40,133 nucleotides of DNA from Acrocarpospora phusangensis (lineage in GTDB: Bacteria; Actinomycetota; Actinomycetes; Streptosporangiales; Streptosporangiaceae). The stretch spans positions 1-40,133 of the forward strand of contig NZ_BOOA01000071.1 of the NCBI RefSeq assembly GCF_016862995.1. The letters run 5' to 3'. The translations under genes were made by a program, and so were the position numbers. Within the stretch, counting starts at the first letter, position 1. Each line of letters begins with the position of its first letter. The notes below the pieces were generated by a model. That model saw only the letters and a program-made list of their open reading frames with translations. It was not told the DNA's origin and made no database searches. Shown here piece by piece: positions 16,457 through 25,066 of the stretch.

Positions 16457-16485
16457 CAAGCGTTCTTTAAGCGGATTGCAAGCGC
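16457..16485. promoter_or_regulatory. Three heptamer direct repeats with 11-bp period (SARP-like site)
   Basis: GCAAGCG (16457-16463), TTAAGCG (16468-16474) and GCAAGCG (16479-16485), separated by exactly 4 nt (TTCT, GATT). Heptamers with 4-nt spacers are the known layout for SARP/OmpR-type winged-helix activators. On the plus strand TTTACT (about 16498) might be a -10. On the minus strand TATGCC lies just beyond the last repeat toward the oxidoreductase gene. The target gene is therefore undecided. Confidence 0.5.
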
Positions 16486-16589
16486 CCTCGTGCATCTTTT
16501 ACTCAAGGCGCTCGGGAGGGGTTCGGAGCGCTGAGGGGATCGGAAGCAACGCCGGGAGGGGTTCGCGGCGGACCGGACGATCCTTGGGG

Positions 16590-16642
16590 GGAAACATCGA
16601 TTAGAGGGCTCTCGTCTGACGAGGGCCCTCTAATGATGTTCC
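16590..16642. other. Long imperfect hairpin in a divergent intergenic region
   Basis: Arms: 10-bp perfect ATTAGAGGGC / GCCCTCTAAT, extended outward by GGAAACATC / GATGTTCC with two bulges, and inward by CTCGTC / GACGAG around one T. The total stem is about 24 bp. No U tract follows in either direction. It lies between divergent genes, so an ordinary terminator is not expected here unless an unannotated transcript ends at this point. Confidence 0.75.
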
Positions 16643-16774
16643 GGGCCGATTTCTGGCCGAGCTTTACCGCGTTCCGGCAGGTAGCAGGAGATTGCCGTTT
16701 TTGGCGATGGGGAAGGTAGCCCGTCGGCGAGGTGATTTCGGGCCCGCCGGGGGGATCGTGACGGGGGACGCGGA

Positions 16775-17416
16775 ATGCGGATCGGTGGGCTCGCTGCTGC
16801 CTGTTGTCTGGTTGTCGTGGGATGCGGCGGAGGCACGGGGGCGCGGGTGGACGCGCGCAGCACACCCCAGAACGCACGGTTGCAGGCCATGCTGGCCACC
16901 GTCCCGGACATGCCGGCCGGCTTCTCCGACCGGGCCAGGGACCACTGGCAGCCGCCGTTCACGCCGGCCGACGGCAACTGCCGCAAGATCTTCGCGTTCG
17001 TGGAGGGGCGGCCGCCCAAGGAGGACCTCAGCGCGGTGTCGGCCGTCACCTACCAGGGCGCGGGCGTGGGGGCGCTGGCCGCGGTGAGCGTGGCCGTCTA
17101 CCACGGGGACCTCTCGGCCAAGCGGCTCCTCACCATGCGGGACGCGGTGAGCAAGTGCGTGATCGCCGACGACAGCACGCCCGGCGGGAGCAACCGCCTG
17201 ACGTCCTTCCCGCTGCCGATGAACGAGGACGGCTGGACGGGGCGGCGGCTGAAGGGGCGGGTGGGGGGGTATCCGTACGAGATGCATCTGGTGGTGGCGC
17301 GGCAGGGGCGTACCGTCATGGCGCTGGTGAACGGGGGGGTGCGGCCGCCGGACGTGAAGCGGACCGAAGAGCTGGGCCGTTTGCTGATGGCCAAGGTCGG
17401 TACCCTTGATCTGTGA
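16775..17416 (+). CDS. Putative secreted lipoprotein
   Basis: A 213-residue lipoprotein candidate. The signal sequence ends in lipobox VVGC with C17, followed by a Gly-rich linker. The mature domain has PDMPAGF, an ADGNCRK segment with Cys, and a second Cys in VSKCVIADD; these could form a disulfide in an extracytoplasmic beta-rich domain. The closing ALVNGGVRPPDVKRTEELGRLLMAKV is typical of actinobacterial sensor-like or PknH-type extracellular domains, but I cannot name the family. ATG 16775 has GGGGGA 8 nt upstream. Its stop overlaps the GTG of the next gene by 4 nt, so it is coupled to the era operon. Function unknown. Confidence 0.75.
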   Translation: MRIGGLAAACCLVVVGCGGGTGARVDARSTPQNARLQAMLATVPDMPAGFSDRARDHWQPPFTPADGNCRKIFAFVEGRPPKEDLSAVSAVTYQGAGVGALAAVSVAVYHGDLSAKRLLTMRDAVSKCVIADDSTPGGSNRLTSFPLPMNEDGWTGRRLKGRVGGYPYEMHLVVARQGRTVMALVNGGVRPPDVKRTEELGRLLMAKVGTLDL

Positions 17417-17742
17417 CGCTGGACGCTGAAGATACCAAGATCATTACTCTGGCCCGGTCGGCCCGTGCCCGCAGTGGTTCCGCCGAAGGGGCGGCCGTGC
17501 GGGACGAGACCGGGCGCACCTACGCGGCGACCGACGTCGACCTGCCCTCGCTCAAGCTCTCCGCCGTGCAGGTGGCGGTGGCCATGGCGGTGTCCAGCGG
17601 CGCGGAGTCGCTGGAGGCGGCCGCCCTGGTGACCGAGGCCGACGACCCGTCCCCCGACGACGTCGCCGTGATCGAGGACATGGGCAACACGATCCTCTAC
17701 CTGGCCGGCCCCGACGGGGTGTTGAAAGGCCGATATGTCTGA
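17413..17742 (+). CDS. Cytidine-deaminase-like protein without zinc ligands
   Basis: A 109-residue protein of the cytidine-deaminase-like group commonly found before era in actinobacteria (comparable to the small conserved protein before era in mycobacteria). The fold-like pattern is present: ARSARARSGSAEGAAVRDETGRTYAATDVDLPSL, then AVQVAVAMAVSSGAE where CHAE should be. The catalytic H/C-A-E and PCxxC motifs are absent; there is no Cys or His to bind zinc. Deaminase activity is therefore unlikely. It overlaps the lipoprotein gene by 4 nt and era by 8 nt, so it is translated as part of the operon. A structural or regulatory role near Era is an inference. Confidence 0.8.
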   Translation: MTLDAEDTKIITLARSARARSGSAEGAAVRDETGRTYAATDVDLPSLKLSAVQVAVAMAVSSGAESLEAAALVTEADDPSPDDVAVIEDMGNTILYLAGPDGVLKGRYV

Positions 17743-18634
17743 CTTCCGTGCCGGGTTCGCGGCGTTCGTCGGACGGCCCAACGTCGGCAAGTCCACCCTG
17801 ATGAACGCCCTGGTGGGCACCAAGGTGGCGATCACCTCCTCCAAGCCGCAGACCACCCGCCGGGTGATCAGGGGCATCGTGCACCGGCCCGACGCGCAAC
17901 TGGTCATCGTGGACACCCCCGGTCTGCACCGGCCGCGCACCCTGCTGGGGGAGCGGCTGGACAGCCTGGTGCTGTCCACCCTGAGCGAGGTCGACGTGCT
18001 CGGCTTCTGCGTGCCGGCCAACGAGCCGATCGGCAAGGGCGACCGTTTCATCGCCGAGAAACTCGCCGCGGTGAAGAAGACACCGGTGATCGCCGTGGTC
18101 ACCAAGTGCGACCTGGCCACCCGCGAGCAGATCGCCAACCAGCTGCTGGCCGTCTCCGCGCTGGCCGAGTTCGCGGAGATCGTCCCGGTCTCCGCCGTGG
18201 GCGACGACCAGCTGGACCTGCTCACCGACCTGCTGATCGCCCGTATGCCGCAGTCCCCGCCGCTCTACGCCGACGGCGAGCTCACCGACGAGCCCGAGCA
18301 GGTCCTGGTGGCCGAGCTCATCCGCGAGGCCGCCCTGGAAGGCGTCCGGGACGAGCTGCCGCACTCCATCGCCGTCGTGGTGGAGGAGATGAGCCCCCGC
18401 GAGGGCCGCGACGACCTCCTCGACATCTACGCGTTCATGTACGTCGAGCGCCCGTCCCAGAAGGCCATCGTGATCGGTCCGGCCGGCGCGCGTCTCAAGG
18501 ATGTCGGCACCCGCGCCCGCCACCAGATCGAGGCGCTGCTCGGCAGCCGCGTCTACCTCGATCTGCGGATCAAGGTCGCCAAGGACTGGCAGCGCAACCC
18601 CAAGCAGCTGCGCCGCCTGGGCTTCTACGACTGA
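17735..18634 (+). CDS. era: GTPase Era
   Basis: A 299-residue Era GTPase that binds the 3' end of 16S rRNA and acts in 30S assembly. G1 is GRPNVGKS (13-20), G3 DTPG near 60, and G4 TKCD near 122. The C-terminal KH domain includes IGPAGARLKDVGTRARHQIEALLGSRVYLDLRIKVAKDW. The ATG lies inside the preceding gene's last codons (8-nt overlap). Length and ending (LRRLGFYD) are standard. Together with phoH and ybeY it makes this stretch a ribosome-maturation operon. The next gene is convergent, 7 nt away. Confidence 0.97.
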   Translation: MSDFRAGFAAFVGRPNVGKSTLMNALVGTKVAITSSKPQTTRRVIRGIVHRPDAQLVIVDTPGLHRPRTLLGERLDSLVLSTLSEVDVLGFCVPANEPIGKGDRFIAEKLAAVKKTPVIAVVTKCDLATREQIANQLLAVSALAEFAEIVPVSAVGDDQLDLLTDLLIARMPQSPPLYADGELTDEPEQVLVAELIREAALEGVRDELPHSIAVVVEEMSPREGRDDLLDIYAFMYVERPSQKAIVIGPAGARLKDVGTRARHQIEALLGSRVYLDLRIKVAKDWQRNPKQLRRLGFYD

Positions 18635-18641
18635 CGGGCGT

Positions 18642-19094
18642 TCACGGCCGCCGCCGGATCAGCGCGGCGGCGGCGAATCCCGCGACCACGATCGAGGCCA
18701 GCAGGGCGGCGAACCAGCCGTACAGGATCGTGGGGTGCACCTGCAGGACGCCGGAGACGCCGAAGCTGAGGCGGTCGGCGAGGCCGCGCGGGTCGGTGAG
18801 GAACATCGCCAGGGAGAAGGCGGCCACGGCGCCGGGCAGGATCGCCAGACCGGTGAAGAGCCAGCCCTTGGCCATGCCGATGATGCCCAGTGTCGAGGCG
18901 GCCAGCCCGGAGGCGACCACGAACCAGCCCGCGCCGTCCTCCGTGCCGTGCACGGCGTGGGTGAAGCTGGTGTGGAACAGGTCGATCTCGGCGGTCATGC
19001 CCGCCCACGGCAGCACGCCGGTGACGGCCAGGGCCAGACCGGCGACCACGACGCCGAGGGCGGGGATCAGGCTCGGTTGGGGTGCGTCTGCCAC
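18642..19094 (-). CDS. Four-TM membrane protein
   Basis: A 150-residue integral membrane protein with four hydrophobic segments at about 8-28, 56-73, 78-98 and 122-145. The first loop is extracytoplasmic and contains EIDLFHTSFTHAVHG; the C-terminus ends in a basic RRRP tail. It looks like an actinobacterial conserved hypothetical membrane protein; no transport or catalytic motif is visible. It starts 9 nt downstream of ureD in the same direction, so it may be the last gene of the urease operon, or simply adjacent. It converges on era with 7 nt between the stops and no visible terminator hairpin. Confidence 0.7.
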   Translation of the reverse strand: MADAPQPSLIPALGVVVAGLALAVTGVLPWAGMTAEIDLFHTSFTHAVHGTEDGAGWFVVASGLAASTLGIIGMAKGWLFTGLAILPGAVAAFSLAMFLTDPRGLADRLSFGVSGVLQVHPTILYGWFAALLASIVVAGFAAAALIRRRP

Positions 19095-19103
19095 GATTCC
19101 ACC

Positions 19104-19904
19104 CTACGGGAGACTCTTGTCGGCGAGCCGCTCTCCCCATTCCAGACGCCGCCGGAGTTCGACCGTGTCGGCGGCGAGCGCGGACACCAGCGTGCCGGGG
19201 CCGGCCAGGGGCAGCACCGCGCAGCCCTCGGCCAGATGGACCTCCCTGGGCAGGTCCCCGACGAGGAGCGTGCTGCCGGCGCAGCGGGCCGAGGCGAAGA
19301 CCGCGGGGCTGCCGTGCAGGGCCGGGTCGCCCGCCGTGACCTCCTGGCGGAGCAGCGGAACGCCGTCCACGGTGGCGTCGAAGCGGGAGCGGCAGCGGCC
19401 GGAGGGTTCGCCGTACCGGCCGAAGACGATCTCCTCGCGCCAGAACGCGGTCGCGTCCCCGGCGAGGCTGAGCAGGACGTCCACCCGCAGGTCGCAGCCG
19501 TCCGCCAAGACGAGGGGCTCGGGGGAGTAGCGCAGGGAGGCGCCGGGGCCCACCCGGGCGGTCACGGTCAGCCGGGAGCGGCCCGGCAGGGCGAGCGTGC
19601 TCGCCACCGAGAACACCGACAGCGACGTGCCCGGCGCCACGTCGATGCTCAGGCCGAGGTGGTCGCCGTCGAGCGGGCCCGCCGCCGTGGCGACCAGGTG
19701 CACGACGCCGGGCGCGGTCTGGCGCAGCGTCAGGGGCGGGTCGGAGCGCAGGGTCTCCAGCCGGGTGCCGCCGGGGCACGCGGCGTCGTACTCGGTGCGG
19801 ATGACCGCCCGGGCGCGAAGCCCGGGCGGTTCAGACCGAATGGGCGTGTTCGTGGTGCCAGGCGTCGACGATGCCGACCACCCATTCGGCGACCGAATGG
19901 GCAC
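19104..19904 (-). CDS. ureD: Urease accessory protein UreD (UreH)
   Basis: UreD binds apo-urease and, with UreF and UreG, allows nickel loading. Family features are [19 protein letters not shown], a beta-rich middle with [19 protein letters not shown] and [15 protein letters not shown], and GRYGEPSG. The family-like part begins at [13 protein letters not shown], but no ATG, GTG or TTG exists at that point. The only ordinary in-frame start before the conserved part is ATG 19904, inside ureG, giving 266 residues with 33 extra N-terminal residues. Alternatively a rare start codon is used. A perfect hairpin spans this junction. It ends 9 nt before the four-TM gene. Confidence 0.85.
   Translation of the reverse strand: MPIRSPNGWSASSTPGTTNTPIRSEPPGLRARAVIRTEYDAACPGGTRLETLRSDPPLTLRQTAPGVVHLVATAAGPLDGDHLGLSIDVAPGTSLSVFSVASTLALPGRSRLTVTARVGPGASLRYSPEPLVLADGCDLRVDVLLSLAGDATAFWREEIVFGRYGEPSGRCRSRFDATVDGVPLLRQEVTAGDPALHGSPAVFASARCAGSTLLVGDLPREVHLAEGCAVLPLAGPGTLVSALAADTVELRRRLEWGERLADKSLP
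19804..19830 (-). other. Perfect hairpin at the ureG-ureD junction
   Basis: ACCGCCCGGGC / GCCCGGGCGGT, an 11-bp stem with a 5-nt loop, begins at the base after the ureG stop codon (19831-19833). No U tract follows. It overlaps the expected first codons of ureD, so it could limit ureD translation, protect the ureG mRNA end, or mark a processing site. Confidence 0.8.
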
Positions 19905-20502
19905 CCTTGTCCTCCCTGATCGACGTGAACAGCACGGGTTTGCCGTCCCGGACCTTGGCCGCGTCGCGGGACATCACGGTGAGGTCCGCGCCGACCATCG
20001 GGGCCAGATCGGTCTTGTTGACCACGAGCAGGTCGGCCGTGGTGACGCCGGGACCGCCCTTGCGCGGCACCTTGTCGCCGCCGGACACGTCCAGCACGAA
20101 GATCTGCCGGTCGGCCAGGCCGCGGCTGAAGGTCGCGGTCAGATTGTCCCCGCCGCTCTCCACGATCACCAGGTCGAGCGGCCCGAACCGCTCCTCCAGT
20201 GTCTCTACCGCGTCGATGTTGGCGGCGATGTCGTCCCTGATCGCCGTGTGGGGGCAGCAGCCGGTCTGCACCGCGAGGATGCGTTCGGCGTCGATGACGC
20301 CCGCGCGGCGCAGGAAGTCGGCGTCTTCGGTGGTGTAGATGTCGTTGGTCACCACACCGAGCCGCAGCGACGGGCCCAGGCTGCGGCAGAGCGCCGCCAC
20401 CAGGGCCGTCTTGCCGCTGCCGACCGGGCCGCCGATGCCCAGGCGCAGCGCCCGGCCGTGCCCGTCCGGCGCGTGGTGGTGGTCGTCATGGTTAGCTGAC
20501 AA
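19831..20502 (-). CDS. ureG: Urease accessory GTPase UreG
   Basis: A 223-residue SIMIBI GTPase that delivers Ni2+ to urease. The P-loop is GPVGSGKT (25-32), the metal-binding CPH motif is C83-P84-H85, and NKTD (guanine recognition) lies near 165. The N-terminus is His-rich ([13 protein letters not shown]), a metal-storage tail seen in many actinobacterial UreG proteins. The start overlaps ureF by 11 nt. The end carries a short His segment (WHHEHAHSV) followed at once by a hairpin. No defects are visible. Confidence 0.97.
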   Translation of the reverse strand: MSANHDDHHHAPDGHGRALRLGIGGPVGSGKTALVAALCRSLGPSLRLGVVTNDIYTTEDADFLRRAGVIDAERILAVQTGCCPHTAIRDDIAANIDAVETLEERFGPLDLVIVESGGDNLTATFSRGLADRQIFVLDVSGGDKVPRKGGPGVTTADLLVVNKTDLAPMVGADLTVMSRDAAKVRDGKPVLFTSIREDKGAHSVAEWVVGIVDAWHHEHAHSV

Positions 20503-21175
20503 AGAGCCTTACCTCCGTACGTAGGTGCTGTTCAGCCAGCAGATCGAGAGCGGGGGCGGCATGAGCGGGCAGGTCCGACCAGTCGTCGGCCTGGATGACG
20601 CAGGCCTCGTGGGCCGCGTCGTTGAGCGCGGGGGCGAGATCGGCGAGCAGCCGGTGCACGAGCACGGGGTCGAGCCCGAGCAGCCGGACCGCCGCCGTCG
20701 CCGGAGCGGTGACCGAGGTGTAGGCCGCGGCCAGCGCCGCCTGGCGCGGCTCACACCCCGCCGCCGCCGCGGCCGCACCCAGCGCGACAGGGTGATGAGC
20801 CCCATCGGGTACGGCCAGCGCCAGCGAGTCCAGCGCCTCGGAAGGCCAGATCCGGCGCGTGGTACGCACCAGCAGCCGGCCCTGGGTCCGGCTGGCCTCC
20901 CGTTGGGCCGGTGCGGAGATCCGGCAGTCGGCCTCGGCGTCCAGCCGCTGCCACCGCTCCGGGGCGGGGCGGGCGCCGACCTCGCAGGCGGCCGCGGCCA
21001 GAGCCGCGGTGACCACTCCGGCTGTGGCGAGCCGGCCACGGAGGAACCGCGCCAGGTCCTCCGGGCCGGTGATCGCCCCGACGCGTACGGCCTCCTCCGC
21101 GCCGCCCGAGTGGGCGTGGCCGCCCGCGGGCAGCCGGGAGTCGGCCAGCAGGAGCATGGCCATGTCGCCGTGCAT
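20492..21175 (-). CDS. ureF: Urease accessory protein UreF
   Basis: A 227-residue UreF, the helical partner of UreD and UreG that acts as gate or GTPase-activating factor during nickel insertion. Supporting segments are [23 protein letters not shown] (10-30), [25 protein letters not shown], and the C-terminal [11 protein letters not shown]. The ATG is 13 nt downstream of the ureC stop; a GGA-rich ribosome site (GAGAGGATCCGG) precedes it. It overlaps ureG by 11 nt. A 27-nt stretch of this gene is duplicated about 11 kb away in the gap before rsmE. Confidence 0.94.
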   Translation of the reverse strand: MHGDMAMLLLADSRLPAGGHAHSGGAEEAVRVGAITGPEDLARFLRGRLATAGVVTAALAAAACEVGARPAPERWQRLDAEADCRISAPAQREASRTQGRLLVRTTRRIWPSEALDSLALAVPDGAHHPVALGAAAAAAGCEPRQAALAAAYTSVTAPATAAVRLLGLDPVLVHRLLADLAPALNDAAHEACVIQADDWSDLPAHAAPALDLLAEQHLRTEVRLFVS

Positions 21176-21188
21176 CCGGATCCTCTCG

Positions 21189-22907
21189 TCAGAACAGGAA
21201 ATATCGCTGGGCCATGGGGAGCGTCTCCGCGGGAGCGGGTTCGATCAGCTCTCCGTCGATCCGGACCTCGAACGTGTCCGGCCGGATGTCGATGTCGGGC
21301 AGCGCGTCGTTGCCGAGCATCGCCTCCTTGCCGCGGGAGCGCACGTCGGCGACCGGGACCAGCCGCCGGTTCACGTTCAGCCGGCCGGCCAGGCCGTCCT
21401 CGATCGCCAGCGGCGCCACGAAGTGCACCGAGGTGGCGGCCGGGGTCACGCCGTACGCGCCGAACATGGGCCTGGGCAGGACCGGCTGCGGGGTCGGGAT
21501 GGAGGCGTTGGCGTCGCCCATCTGCGCGTACGCGATGACACCGCCCTTCACCACCAGGTCGGGCTTGACCCCGAAGAAGGCCGGGCTCCACAGCACCAGG
21601 TCGGCGAGCTTGCCGGGTTCGACCGAGCCCACCTCCGCGTCCAGCCCATGCGCGATAGCCGGATTTATCGTGTATTTGGCGATGTAGCGCTGGGCGCGGA
21701 GGTTGTCGGCCGGGCCCGAGCCCGGCAGCGCGCCCCTGCGCCGCTTCATCACGTGCGCCGTCTGCCAGGTCCTGATGATCGTCTCACCGACCCGGCCCAT
21801 GGCCTGCGAGTCCGAGCCGATCATCGAGATCGCGCCCAGGTCGTGCAGCACGTCCTCGGCGGCCATCGTGCTCGGCCGGATCCGCGACTCCGCGAAGGCC
21901 AGGTCCTCCGGGATCGACGGGTTCAGGTGGTGGCACACCATGAGCATGTCGAGGTGCTCGTGATGGGTGTTGATCGTGTGCGGCCGGGTCGGATTGGTCG
22001 AGGAGGGCAGCACGTTGCGATACGCGGCCACCTTGATGATGTCCGGCGCGTGCCCGCCCCCCGCCCCCTCGGTGTGGTACGCGTGGATCATCCGGTCGCC
22101 GATGGCGGCCAGGGTGGACTCCACGAACCCGGCCTCGTTGAGGGTGTCGGTGTGGATGGCCACCTGCACGCCGGTCGCGTCGCAGACCCTCAGGCAGGCG
22201 TCGATGGCGGCCGGCGTGGTGCCCCAGTCCTCGTGCAGCTTGAACCCGGAGGCCCCGGCGCGCAGCTGCTCCAGCAGCCCTTCCTCGCTGACCGTGTTGC
22301 CCTTGCCGAGCAGCGCCACGTTGACCGGCATGGCGTCCATGGACTCCAGCATCCTGGCCAGATACCAGACGCCGGTGACCGTGGTGGCCTTGGTGCCCTC
22401 GGCCGGTCCCGTCCCGCCGCCCACGAGGGTGGTCACCCCGGAGGACAGCGCCTCGTCGACGATCTGCGGGCAGATCAGGTGCACGTGCGAGTCGACCGCG
22501 CCCGCGGTGACGATCTTGCCGTTGCCGGCCAGGATCTCGGTCGAGGGCCCGATCACCAGGTCCGGGTGCACGCCGTCCATGGTGTCCGGGTTGCCGGCCT
22601 TGCCCAGGGCGACGATGCGGCCGTCCCTGATGCCGATGTCGGCTTTTATCACGCCCCAGTGGTCGAGCACGACCGCGCCGGTGATGACCAGGTCGGGCGC
22701 GCCCTCGGCGCGGGTGGTCCGCGCCTGGCCCATCGACTCGCGGATCACCTTGCCGCCGCCGAACACGGCCTCGTCGCCCGCGCCCGCCGGGCCCATGGCG
22801 CGGTCCTCGGTCACCTCGATGAACAGATCCGTGTCGGCCAAGCGGACGCGGTCGCCGGTCGTCGGGCCGTAGAGGGCGGCGTATCGGGCGCGGTCGAGGC
22901 TAGTCAT
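21189..22907 (-). CDS. ureC: Urease subunit alpha
   Basis: A 572-residue catalytic subunit of nickel urease, hydrolysing urea to ammonia and carbamate. Visible active-site elements are HVHLICPQ (metal His pair), GFKLHEDWG with the carbamylated Lys, [10 protein letters not shown] and [14 protein letters not shown] (nickel His), and the flap motif MVCHHL with Cys and the catalytic His. [26 protein letters not shown] is the standard start; ATG 22907 overlaps the end of ureB by 8 nt. Full length, no defects. It needs UreD, F and G, all encoded downstream. Confidence 0.98.
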   Translation of the reverse strand: MTSLDRARYAALYGPTTGDRVRLADTDLFIEVTEDRAMGPAGAGDEAVFGGGKVIRESMGQARTTRAEGAPDLVITGAVVLDHWGVIKADIGIRDGRIVALGKAGNPDTMDGVHPDLVIGPSTEILAGNGKIVTAGAVDSHVHLICPQIVDEALSSGVTTLVGGGTGPAEGTKATTVTGVWYLARMLESMDAMPVNVALLGKGNTVSEEGLLEQLRAGASGFKLHEDWGTTPAAIDACLRVCDATGVQVAIHTDTLNEAGFVESTLAAIGDRMIHAYHTEGAGGGHAPDIIKVAAYRNVLPSSTNPTRPHTINTHHEHLDMLMVCHHLNPSIPEDLAFAESRIRPSTMAAEDVLHDLGAISMIGSDSQAMGRVGETIIRTWQTAHVMKRRRGALPGSGPADNLRAQRYIAKYTINPAIAHGLDAEVGSVEPGKLADLVLWSPAFFGVKPDLVVKGGVIAYAQMGDANASIPTPQPVLPRPMFGAYGVTPAATSVHFVAPLAIEDGLAGRLNVNRRLVPVADVRSRGKEAMLGNDALPDIDIRPDTFEVRIDGELIEPAPAETLPMAQRYFLF

Positions 22908-23214
22908 CGAGAGGCCCTGCCCATTCCGTACGGAGCCCGGGGACGATCCTGTTCCCGGCCAGCGGCACCAGCGTCACATCACGTTCGACACCCGGCTCGA
23001 ACCGGATCGCGGTCCCCGCCGGTACGTCCAGCCGGGTCCCCCACGCCGCGTCCCGATCGAACTCCAGGCCCGGGTTCGCGGCCGCGAAATGATAGTGCGA
23101 ACCCACCTGGATCGGCCGGTCCGCGGTGTTCACCACGCGGACCGTCACCCGCTCCCGCCCGGGGTTCAGCTCCACCGGCTCCACGCCGGGCACGATCTCG
23201 CCGGGAACGCTCAT
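22900..23214 (-). CDS. ureB: Urease subunit beta
   Basis: A 104-residue beta subunit: [10 protein letters not shown] start, and the hallmark [26 protein letters not shown] (29-54). It is a separate structural chain, as in most bacteria, not fused to gamma. The ATG overlaps the ureA stop by 4 nt and its own stop overlaps ureC by 8 nt, ensuring coupled synthesis of the three subunits. The end ([11 protein letters not shown]) is slightly longer than some family members. Confidence 0.97.
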   Translation of the reverse strand: MSVPGEIVPGVEPVELNPGRERVTVRVVNTADRPIQVGSHYHFAAANPGLEFDRDAAWGTRLDVPAGTAIRFEPGVERDVTLVPLAGNRIVPGLRTEWAGPLDD

Positions 23215-23513
23215 GAGATCGGGTGGTGCACGGTGACGAGCTTCGTGCCGTCCGGGAACGTGGCCTCGATCTGCACCGACTCCAGCATCTCGGGCACCCC
23301 CTCCATGACGTCCTGGCGGCGGAGCACCTTGCGTCCCGCGTCCATCAGCTCGGCCACGGTCCGCCCGTCCCTGGCGCCTTCGAGGAGATAGGAGGCGATC
23401 AGCGCCGTGGCCTCCGGGTGGTTGAGCCGAAGACCCCGGCCCATGCGGTCGCGGGCCACGCCGGCCGCGACATGAATGAGGAGGCGTTCCTGCTCGTGTG
23501 GGGTGAGCCGCAT
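23211..23513 (-). CDS. ureA: Urease subunit gamma
   Basis: A 100-residue gamma subunit with the standard start [20 protein letters not shown] and the conserved [28 protein letters not shown] and [24 protein letters not shown]. First gene of the ureABCFGD operon. The region in front, shared with urtA, carries a four-half-site GlnR-type box 23-60 nt upstream of the ATG, so expression should follow nitrogen status. No defects are visible. Confidence 0.98.
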   Translation of the reverse strand: MRLTPHEQERLLIHVAAGVARDRMGRGLRLNHPEATALIASYLLEGARDGRTVAELMDAGRKVLRRQDVMEGVPEMLESVQIEATFPDGTKLVTVHHPIS

Positions 23514-23535
23514 GACGGGACGATAGGTACGCGGC

Positions 23536-23573
23536 GTTTCCCTCGTGTTACAGAGACATTTCAGCGGCGAGTC
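23536..23573 (-). promoter_or_regulatory. GlnR-type nitrogen-control box in front of ureA
   Basis: Reading toward ureA: GACTC-n6-GAAAT-n6-GTAAC-n6-GAAAC. This is the a-b-a-b half-site array of the actinobacterial GlnR box (GTnAC and GAAAC types, 6-nt spacers). The proximal pair GTAAC/GAAAC is perfect and the distal pair has mismatches. Its closeness to the start codon would suit repression, as reported for ureA in Streptomyces (established there, inferred here). Confidence 0.8.
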
Positions 23574-23726
23574 CTTTCATCCCACCGGCACCTGGGCGAA
23601 CAGGGGGCTTCGGTGAAATCCCGGTAATGCGCATTTAACTCAGGCGAACTTACCGTGAAATGTCGCTCGATCACCTTGTCGGCAGATGGGTCGGTGCGGG
23701 GGCCGTATCGGCAAGGAGGAAAGTAA

Positions 23727-24956
23727 TTGCGGAATACAACCTGGCGTTCCGGAGCCGTGGCGGTGGTTCTGGCCACCGCTCTCGCCGCCTGCGGCGGAGA
23801 CCCGGCGACGACGGAGGGAACGGCCTCGGGTGGTGGCGGCGACACCATCAAGGTCGGCCTCCTGCACTCTCTCAGCGGCACGATGGCGATCAGCGAGGTC
23901 ACCGTCAGGGACGCCGAGCTGCTGGCGATCGAGGAGATCAACAAGGCCGGCGGCGTGCTTGGCAAGCAGCTGGAACCCGTCGTGGAGGACGGCGCCTCCG
24001 ACTGGCCCACCTTCGCGGAGAAGGCCACCAAGCTGATCGCGCAGGACAAGGTGGCCACCGTCTTCGGCGGCTGGACCTCGGCCTCCCGCAAGGCGATGCT
24101 CCCGGTCTTCGAACAGCGCAAGGCGCTGCTGTGGTACCCCGTGCAGTACGAGGGGCTGGAAAGCTCGCCGTACATCTTCTACACCGGCGCCACCACGAAC
24201 CAGCAGATCATTCCGGGCCTTGACTATCTCAAGGAACAGGGCAAGAAGAAGTTATTCCTGGTCGGCAGCGACTATGTCTTCCCGCGCACCGCGAACAAAA
24301 TCATCAAGGCGTACGCGGCGGCCAACGGAATGGAAATCCTCGGCGAGGAATACACCCCGCTCGGCCACACCGAATACTCCACGCTGACCAACAAGGTCGT
24401 GCAGGCCAAGCCGGACGCGGTGTTCAACACGCTGAACGGTGACAGCAATGTGGCCTTCTTCAAGCAGCTGAAGAGCGCGGGCGTCACCGCCGAGTCCATG
24501 CCCGTCCTGTCGGTGAGCGTCGCCGAGGAGGAGGTCACCGGCATCGGCGTCGACAACATCGTCGGCCACCCGGTGGCGTGGAACTACTACCAGACCACCG
24601 AGACCCCCGCCAACGCCAAGTTCGTCGAAGCCTTCAAGGCCAAGTACGGCGCGGCCAAGGTCACCTCCGACCCCATGGAGGCCGGCTACAACGCCGTCTA
24701 CCTGTGGGCCGAGGCGGTCAAGAAGGCCGGCTCGGTCGAGGTCGAGGCCGTCAAGAAGGCGGCCGGCGGCATCGCGCTGGAGCGCCCCGAGGGCCTGGTG
24801 ACCATCGACGGCGAGACCCAGCACATGTACAAGACCGCCCGCATCGGCATCATCCAGCCGGACGGCCTGATCAAGGAAGTCTGGAACTCGGGTGAGCCGA
24901 TCAAGCCCGACCCCTACCTGAAGACGTACCCGTGGGCGGGAGGCCTGGCCTCCTAG
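23727..24956 (+). CDS. urtA: Urea ABC transporter substrate-binding lipoprotein UrtA
   Basis: A 409-residue periplasmic-binding-type lipoprotein that captures urea outside the membrane for UrtBCDE. The signal peptide ends in lipobox LAAC (C22), followed by a Gly/Ser/Thr linker. The mature part begins [19 protein letters not shown], and [22 protein letters not shown] is diagnostic for UrtA over other branched-chain-type binding proteins. The start codon is TTG at 23727, supported by AAGGAGG 7 nt upstream; no ATG or GTG fits. It diverges from ureA across 213 nt. A nested hairpin after the stop may keep its mRNA in excess over the permease genes. Confidence 0.96.
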   Translation: MRNTTWRSGAVAVVLATALAACGGDPATTEGTASGGGGDTIKVGLLHSLSGTMAISEVTVRDAELLAIEEINKAGGVLGKQLEPVVEDGASDWPTFAEKATKLIAQDKVATVFGGWTSASRKAMLPVFEQRKALLWYPVQYEGLESSPYIFYTGATTNQQIIPGLDYLKEQGKKKLFLVGSDYVFPRTANKIIKAYAAANGMEILGEEYTPLGHTEYSTLTNKVVQAKPDAVFNTLNGDSNVAFFKQLKSAGVTAESMPVLSVSVAEEEVTGIGVDNIVGHPVAWNYYQTTETPANAKFVEAFKAKYGAAKVTSDPMEAGYNAVYLWAEAVKKAGSVEVEAVKKAAGGIALERPEGLVTIDGETQHMYKTARIGIIQPDGLIKEVWNSGEPIKPDPYLKTYPWAGGLAS

Positions 24957-24970
24957 CCGTCCCTCGAACG

Positions 24971-25022
24971 GGCTCCGGAGCCGCTACTAACTGCGGGGAT
25001 GACCGCAGGCGGCTCCGGAGCC
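24971..25022 (+). other. Nested hairpin between urtA and urtB
   Basis: Perfect 14-bp inverted arms GGCTCCGGAGCCGC (24971-24984) and GCGGCTCCGGAGCC (25009-25022) enclose an inner 6-bp hairpin CTGCGG / CCGCAG. Each arm also contains the self-palindrome GGCTCCGGAGCC, so alternative small hairpins are possible. No U tract is present. Such elements between a binding protein and its permease usually stabilise or partly terminate the upstream mRNA. Confidence 0.85.
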
Positions 25023-25066
25023 GAGGCACATCCACGGATACATCCAAGATTCATGGAAGGGGCACG

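Noticed and set aside
20859-23216. A 785-codon plus-strand frame opposite ureF, ureC and ureB
   Set aside because: It runs antisense through three fully recognisable urease genes and shows no family motif.
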